Of a stretch of 8,693 nt of DNA, positions 7,206-8,693 are shown in pieces. A program made the translations under genes and the position numbers. The notes under the pieces are model-generated. The model was given only the letters and a program-made list of their open reading frames with translations. It searched no databases and was not told the origin of the DNA. Within the stretch, counting starts at the first letter, position 1. Each line of letters opens with the position of its first letter. This DNA comes from Bacillota bacterium (GTDB taxonomy: Bacteria; Bacillota_A; Clostridia; Lachnospirales; Lachnospiraceae), in the NCBI GenBank assembly GCA_023443925.1, contig JAEZSL010000011.1:1-8693 (forward strand). The letters run 5' to 3'.

Positions 7206-7595
7206 CTAATTATTCATTAATACTGATTTTATTCTGCTAAACTCCTGTGTCATGGCATCTAATAATGCATAATACCTTATCTGGTTCTCGGCTTCCATGG
7301 CCGATTCCGTATCAATATCCACATTATTGCCGTCAAGCCGGTAGCTTAAGGATGTATTGTCTGTATAAACAGAAGCCTCTAAAGAATTCACGTCCGCATT
7401 TGCTACTTTCTGATCCAGGGTTCCCTTTCCCTGAAGCTGGTTGGCCAAATAGGACTGGAACTCAATGTCCTTCCTTTTATAATTAGGTGTACTCACGTTC
7501 GCAATATTGTTTGAAATTAACTCATGTCTTGTCCAACTGGCATCCGCTGCTTTATCTAAGATGTTGATGTAATTAAACGCATTCGAACCTATCAT
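7206..7595 (-). CDS. flgB: Flagellar proximal rod protein FlgB
   Basis: A 129-residue proximal rod protein of standard length. It carries the N-terminal rod motif HELISNNIANVSTPNYKRKD (about 24-43), including the NNIANVSTPNYK core. The C-terminal helix, about MEAENQIRYYALLDAMTQEF, matches the FlgB terminus. FlgB polymerises with FlgC next to FliE at the base of the rod. It is the first gene of the flagellar transcription unit. The ATG at 7595 is preceded by AAAGGAG at 7603-7609. Upstream lies the codY terminator and then two candidate promoters, so the operon is likely to be transcribed mainly from its own start. Confidence 0.97.
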   Translation of the reverse strand: MIGSNAFNYINILDKAADASWTRHELISNNIANVSTPNYKRKDIEFQSYLANQLQGKGTLDQKVANADVNSLEASVYTDNTSLSYRLDGNNVDIDTESAMEAENQIRYYALLDAMTQEFSRIKSVLMNN

Positions 7596-7622
7596 ATTTA
7601 CACTCCTTTCGTATCTGGTATA

Positions 7623-7651
7623 ATTATAATTATATTATGACAAAAAAACAA
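7623..7651 (-). promoter_or_regulatory. Candidate proximal sigma-A-type promoter for flgB
   Basis: On the minus strand, TTGTTT (7651-7646) and TATAAT (7628-7623) are separated by exactly 17 bases. The -10 is perfect and the -35 matches only the TTG half of TTGACA. Transcription would begin near 7615, leaving a leader of about 20 bases with the flgB ribosome binding site. The region is very AT-rich, so chance matches are likely and this needs start-site mapping. Confidence 0.45.
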
Positions 7652-7674
7652 GCTTATTTTATATAACTAGTACT

Positions 7675-7703
7675 ATTATATCATAAAATGTAAAATTTTA
7701 TCG
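7675..7703 (-). promoter_or_regulatory. Candidate distal extended -10 promoter for flgB
   Basis: The minus strand has TGATATAAT with the perfect -10 at 7680-7675 and an extended TG motif, but the -35 position (7703-7698, CGATAA) is poor. The leader would be about 70 bases. A 19-base dyad overlaps the -35/spacer region. It lies just downstream of the codY terminator, where the flagellar operon promoter would be expected. Confidence 0.45.
7683..7701. promoter_or_regulatory. Operator-like inverted repeat upstream of flgB
   Basis: ATAAAAT (7683-7689) and ATTTTAT (7695-7701) are perfect inverted 7-bp arms with a 5-base spacer. They lie over the -35/spacer region of the distal flgB promoter candidate. 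The placement suits a repressor site, but the arms are entirely A/T, so coincidence is possible. No regulator is assigned. Confidence 0.35.
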
Positions 7704-7724
7704 TAAATGAAAGACTGTTCCATT

Positions 7725-7765
7725 AAAAAAGAGATTTATGAGTCGAAATTCCTCATAAATCTCTT
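7725..7765 (-). terminator. Intrinsic terminator of codY
   Basis: A perfect 14-bp stem (AAGAGATTTATGAG at 7729-7742, CTCATAAATCTCTT at 7752-7765) with a 9-base loop. Read on the minus strand, the stem runs straight into a T-run (complement of A at 7725-7730). It sits about 115 bases past the codY stop and about 130 bases before flgB, and should separate the two transcripts. On the plus strand a T-run follows less directly, so the main direction is minus. Confidence 0.9.
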
Positions 7766-7819
7766 ATATTTAGATTTTTTTATTTGAATATTTTGTAAAT
7801 AACGCCTATAAAACCTTTT

Positions 7820-7834
7820 TATTGTTCAACAATA
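7820..7834. repeat. Perfect 15-base palindrome downstream of codY
   Basis: TATTGTTCAACAATA has 7-bp arms around a central C. It lies in the codY 3' untranslated region, upstream of the terminator. It may be a protein-binding site or chance in AT-rich DNA. It does not match an operator I can name. Confidence 0.35.
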
Positions 7835-7845
7835 TTAATTCGGCT

Positions 7846-7860
7846 TATTTTCTAAAAATT
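7846..7860. promoter_or_regulatory. CodY-box-like sequence between codY and flgB
   Basis: TATTTTCTAAAAATT differs at two of 15 positions from the known CodY consensus AATTTTCWGAAAATT. It lies 20 bases past the codY stop and roughly 170 bases upstream of the distal flgB -10. CodY represses the fla/che operon in Bacillus, so a site here is plausible. In such AT-rich sequence two-mismatch matches can arise by chance, and it lies upstream of the terminator rather than over a promoter. Confidence 0.35.
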
Positions 7861-7880
7861 TTTAAAATACATTAATTTAA

Positions 7881-8651
7881 TTATTTATTCAATTTTTTTA
7901 ACTCTTCAAACACAACATCATTTAAAACCTTAATGTAGGTTCCTTTCATACCGGAGGATCTGGATTCTATGACGCCGGCACTTTCAAACTTCCTGAGTGC
8001 ATTTACAATTACGGACCTGGTAATACCTACCCTGTCTGCAATTTTACTGGCAACCAAAATCCCTTCATTGCCTTCCAATTCTTCAAATATGTGAATAATC
8101 GCTTCAAGTTCGGAGAATGACAGTGTACTGATAGCTGATTTAACAATCTGGACTTTACGATTCTCTTCCGCATTTTCTTCATTCACGGAGCGCATCATCT
8201 CAAGTCCCACAACCGTAGTACCGTATTCACTTAATATGATGTCATCCAGATCATACTGCTTGCTGCTTTTATACAAGAACAATGTACCAAGCCTTTCACC
8301 GGCAATATCAATGGGATTAATTATTGCCTGATAATTATTTTCCTGTTCAAACTCAAATCCTAAGGTCAGTAAATTAACATTTTCTTTGGTGGATAGTATA
8401 TTCAGCAATCTTTCATTCAATAACTGATCGATATATCCCCCAACTGAGTCTTTAATAAGCTCTTTTATTTCCGTGATGTCATCCCTGTTCTTAATACCTA
8501 ATACTTTACCTTTCTTACTAATAACAAGAATATTGGATTCCAAGATTTCACTCAACACTTCACAAATATCATTAAAGACAACCTTATGGGAATTATTATT
8601 GTGCAATAGTTTGTTAATCTTTCTTGTCTTATCTAGCAACTGTACGCTCAT
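7881..8651 (-). CDS. codY: GTP-sensing global transcriptional regulator CodY
   Basis: I start at the ATG 8651-8649, giving 256 residues (MSVQLLDKTRKINKLL), close to the 259 of Bacillus CodY. A GGGAGGAT ribosome binding site lies just upstream. An in-frame GTG at 8675 would add eight residues but would read through that site. The N-terminal GAF domain (about 1-155) contains SKKGKVLG, GERLGTL and LSEYGTTVVGLEM. A linker helix leads to the winged helix-turn-helix (about 175-250) with FSELEAIIHIFEELEGNEG, then ASKIADRVGITRSVIVNALR, then FESAGVIESRSSGMKGTYIK, nearly identical to Bacillus. CodY binds branched-chain amino acids and GTP and represses stationary-phase, transport and motility genes. 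The ligand-pocket part (about 55-115) is divergent and a few residues shorter than in Bacillus. Its place just before flgB is conserved in Firmicutes. It has its own terminator. Confidence 0.97.
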   Translation of the reverse strand: MSVQLLDKTRKINKLLHNNNSHKVVFNDICEVLSEILESNILVISKKGKVLGIKNRDDITEIKELIKDSVGGYIDQLLNERLLNILSTKENVNLLTLGFEFEQENNYQAIINPIDIAGERLGTLFLYKSSKQYDLDDIILSEYGTTVVGLEMMRSVNEENAEENRKVQIVKSAISTLSFSELEAIIHIFEELEGNEGILVASKIADRVGITRSVIVNALRKFESAGVIESRSSGMKGTYIKVLNDVVFEELKKLNK

Positions 8652-8693
8652 GAAACATCCTCCCAGTACCCCCACCGATTTGATACTTATCTT
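8652..8693 (-). promoter_or_regulatory. codY leader with ribosome binding site
   Basis: Only 42 bases upstream of the codY ATG are visible. They contain GGGAGGAT at 8655-8662, a few bases before the ATG, which supports the start at 8651 over the GTG at 8675. The upstream part is G-rich (GGTGGGGGTACTGGGAGG). No stop codon of a preceding gene and no complete promoter can be recognised before the window ends. Confidence 0.6.

Noticed and set aside
7729..7765. Terminator reading on the plus strand
   Set aside because: The stem is symmetric but the immediate T-run follows on the minus strand, and no plus-strand gene precedes it.
8652..8675. Upstream GTG start for CodY adding eight residues
   Set aside because: The extension reads through the GGGAGGAT ribosome binding site, and the family begins near the downstream ATG (MSVQLLDKTRKIN).
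1..8693. Mobile elements, CRISPR arrays, tRNA or rRNA genes, riboswitches, toxin-antitoxin pairs
   Set aside because: No repeated spacer-like units, transposase motifs, terminal repeats or structured RNA signatures were seen. The gene order is intact standard flagellar synteny with no interruption or frameshift.

Overview
The window is one end of a flagellar basal-body/export operon from a low-GC Gram-positive anaerobe. It most likely comes from the Clostridia, and the protein style suggests Lachnospiraceae or a close relative (inferred by eye, no database search). Evidence for a Firmicute is a CodY regulator with its winged helix-turn-helix intact, strong AGGAGG-type ribosome binding sites, AT-rich intergenic DNA, and the gene order codY-flgB-flgC-fliE-fliF-fliG-fliH-fliI-fliJ-ylxF-fliK. 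That is the Bacillus/Clostridium fla/che order. Every gene lies on the minus strand, so transcription runs from the right end of the window to the left.

Layout from right to left: codY (8651-7881) is complete and is followed by an intergenic region of about 285 bases. That region holds a short palindrome, a CodY-box-like sequence, a strong intrinsic terminator for codY (7765-7725), an operator-like dyad and two candidate promoters. Then come flgB and flgC (proximal rod), fliE (MS-ring/rod adaptor), fliF (MS-ring), fliG (rotor switch), fliH, fliI and fliJ (export ATPase complex), a membrane-anchored MotE/YlxF-like protein, and the first 60 codons of what is probably fliK (hook-length control), cut by the left edge.

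FliF makes the membrane ring. FliG sits on its cytoplasmic face and receives stator torque. FliE joins the ring to the FlgB/FlgC rod. FliH, FliI and FliJ energise and feed the export gate, and FliK measures the hook. CodY, a GTP/branched-chain-amino-acid sensor that represses motility genes in Bacillus, is encoded just upstream and could bind in the shared intergenic region.

The window is mostly conserved, ordinary flagellar sequence. I do not see an undescribed system. Points worth a second look are the fliH start (a TTG inside the end of fliG), the divergent ligand-binding half of CodY, the control sequences before flgB, the 100-base gap before fliI, the MotE/YlxF-like protein, and the repeated pattern of stop codons embedded in the next gene's ribosome binding site. 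No RNA genes, mobile elements or CRISPR repeats were seen.
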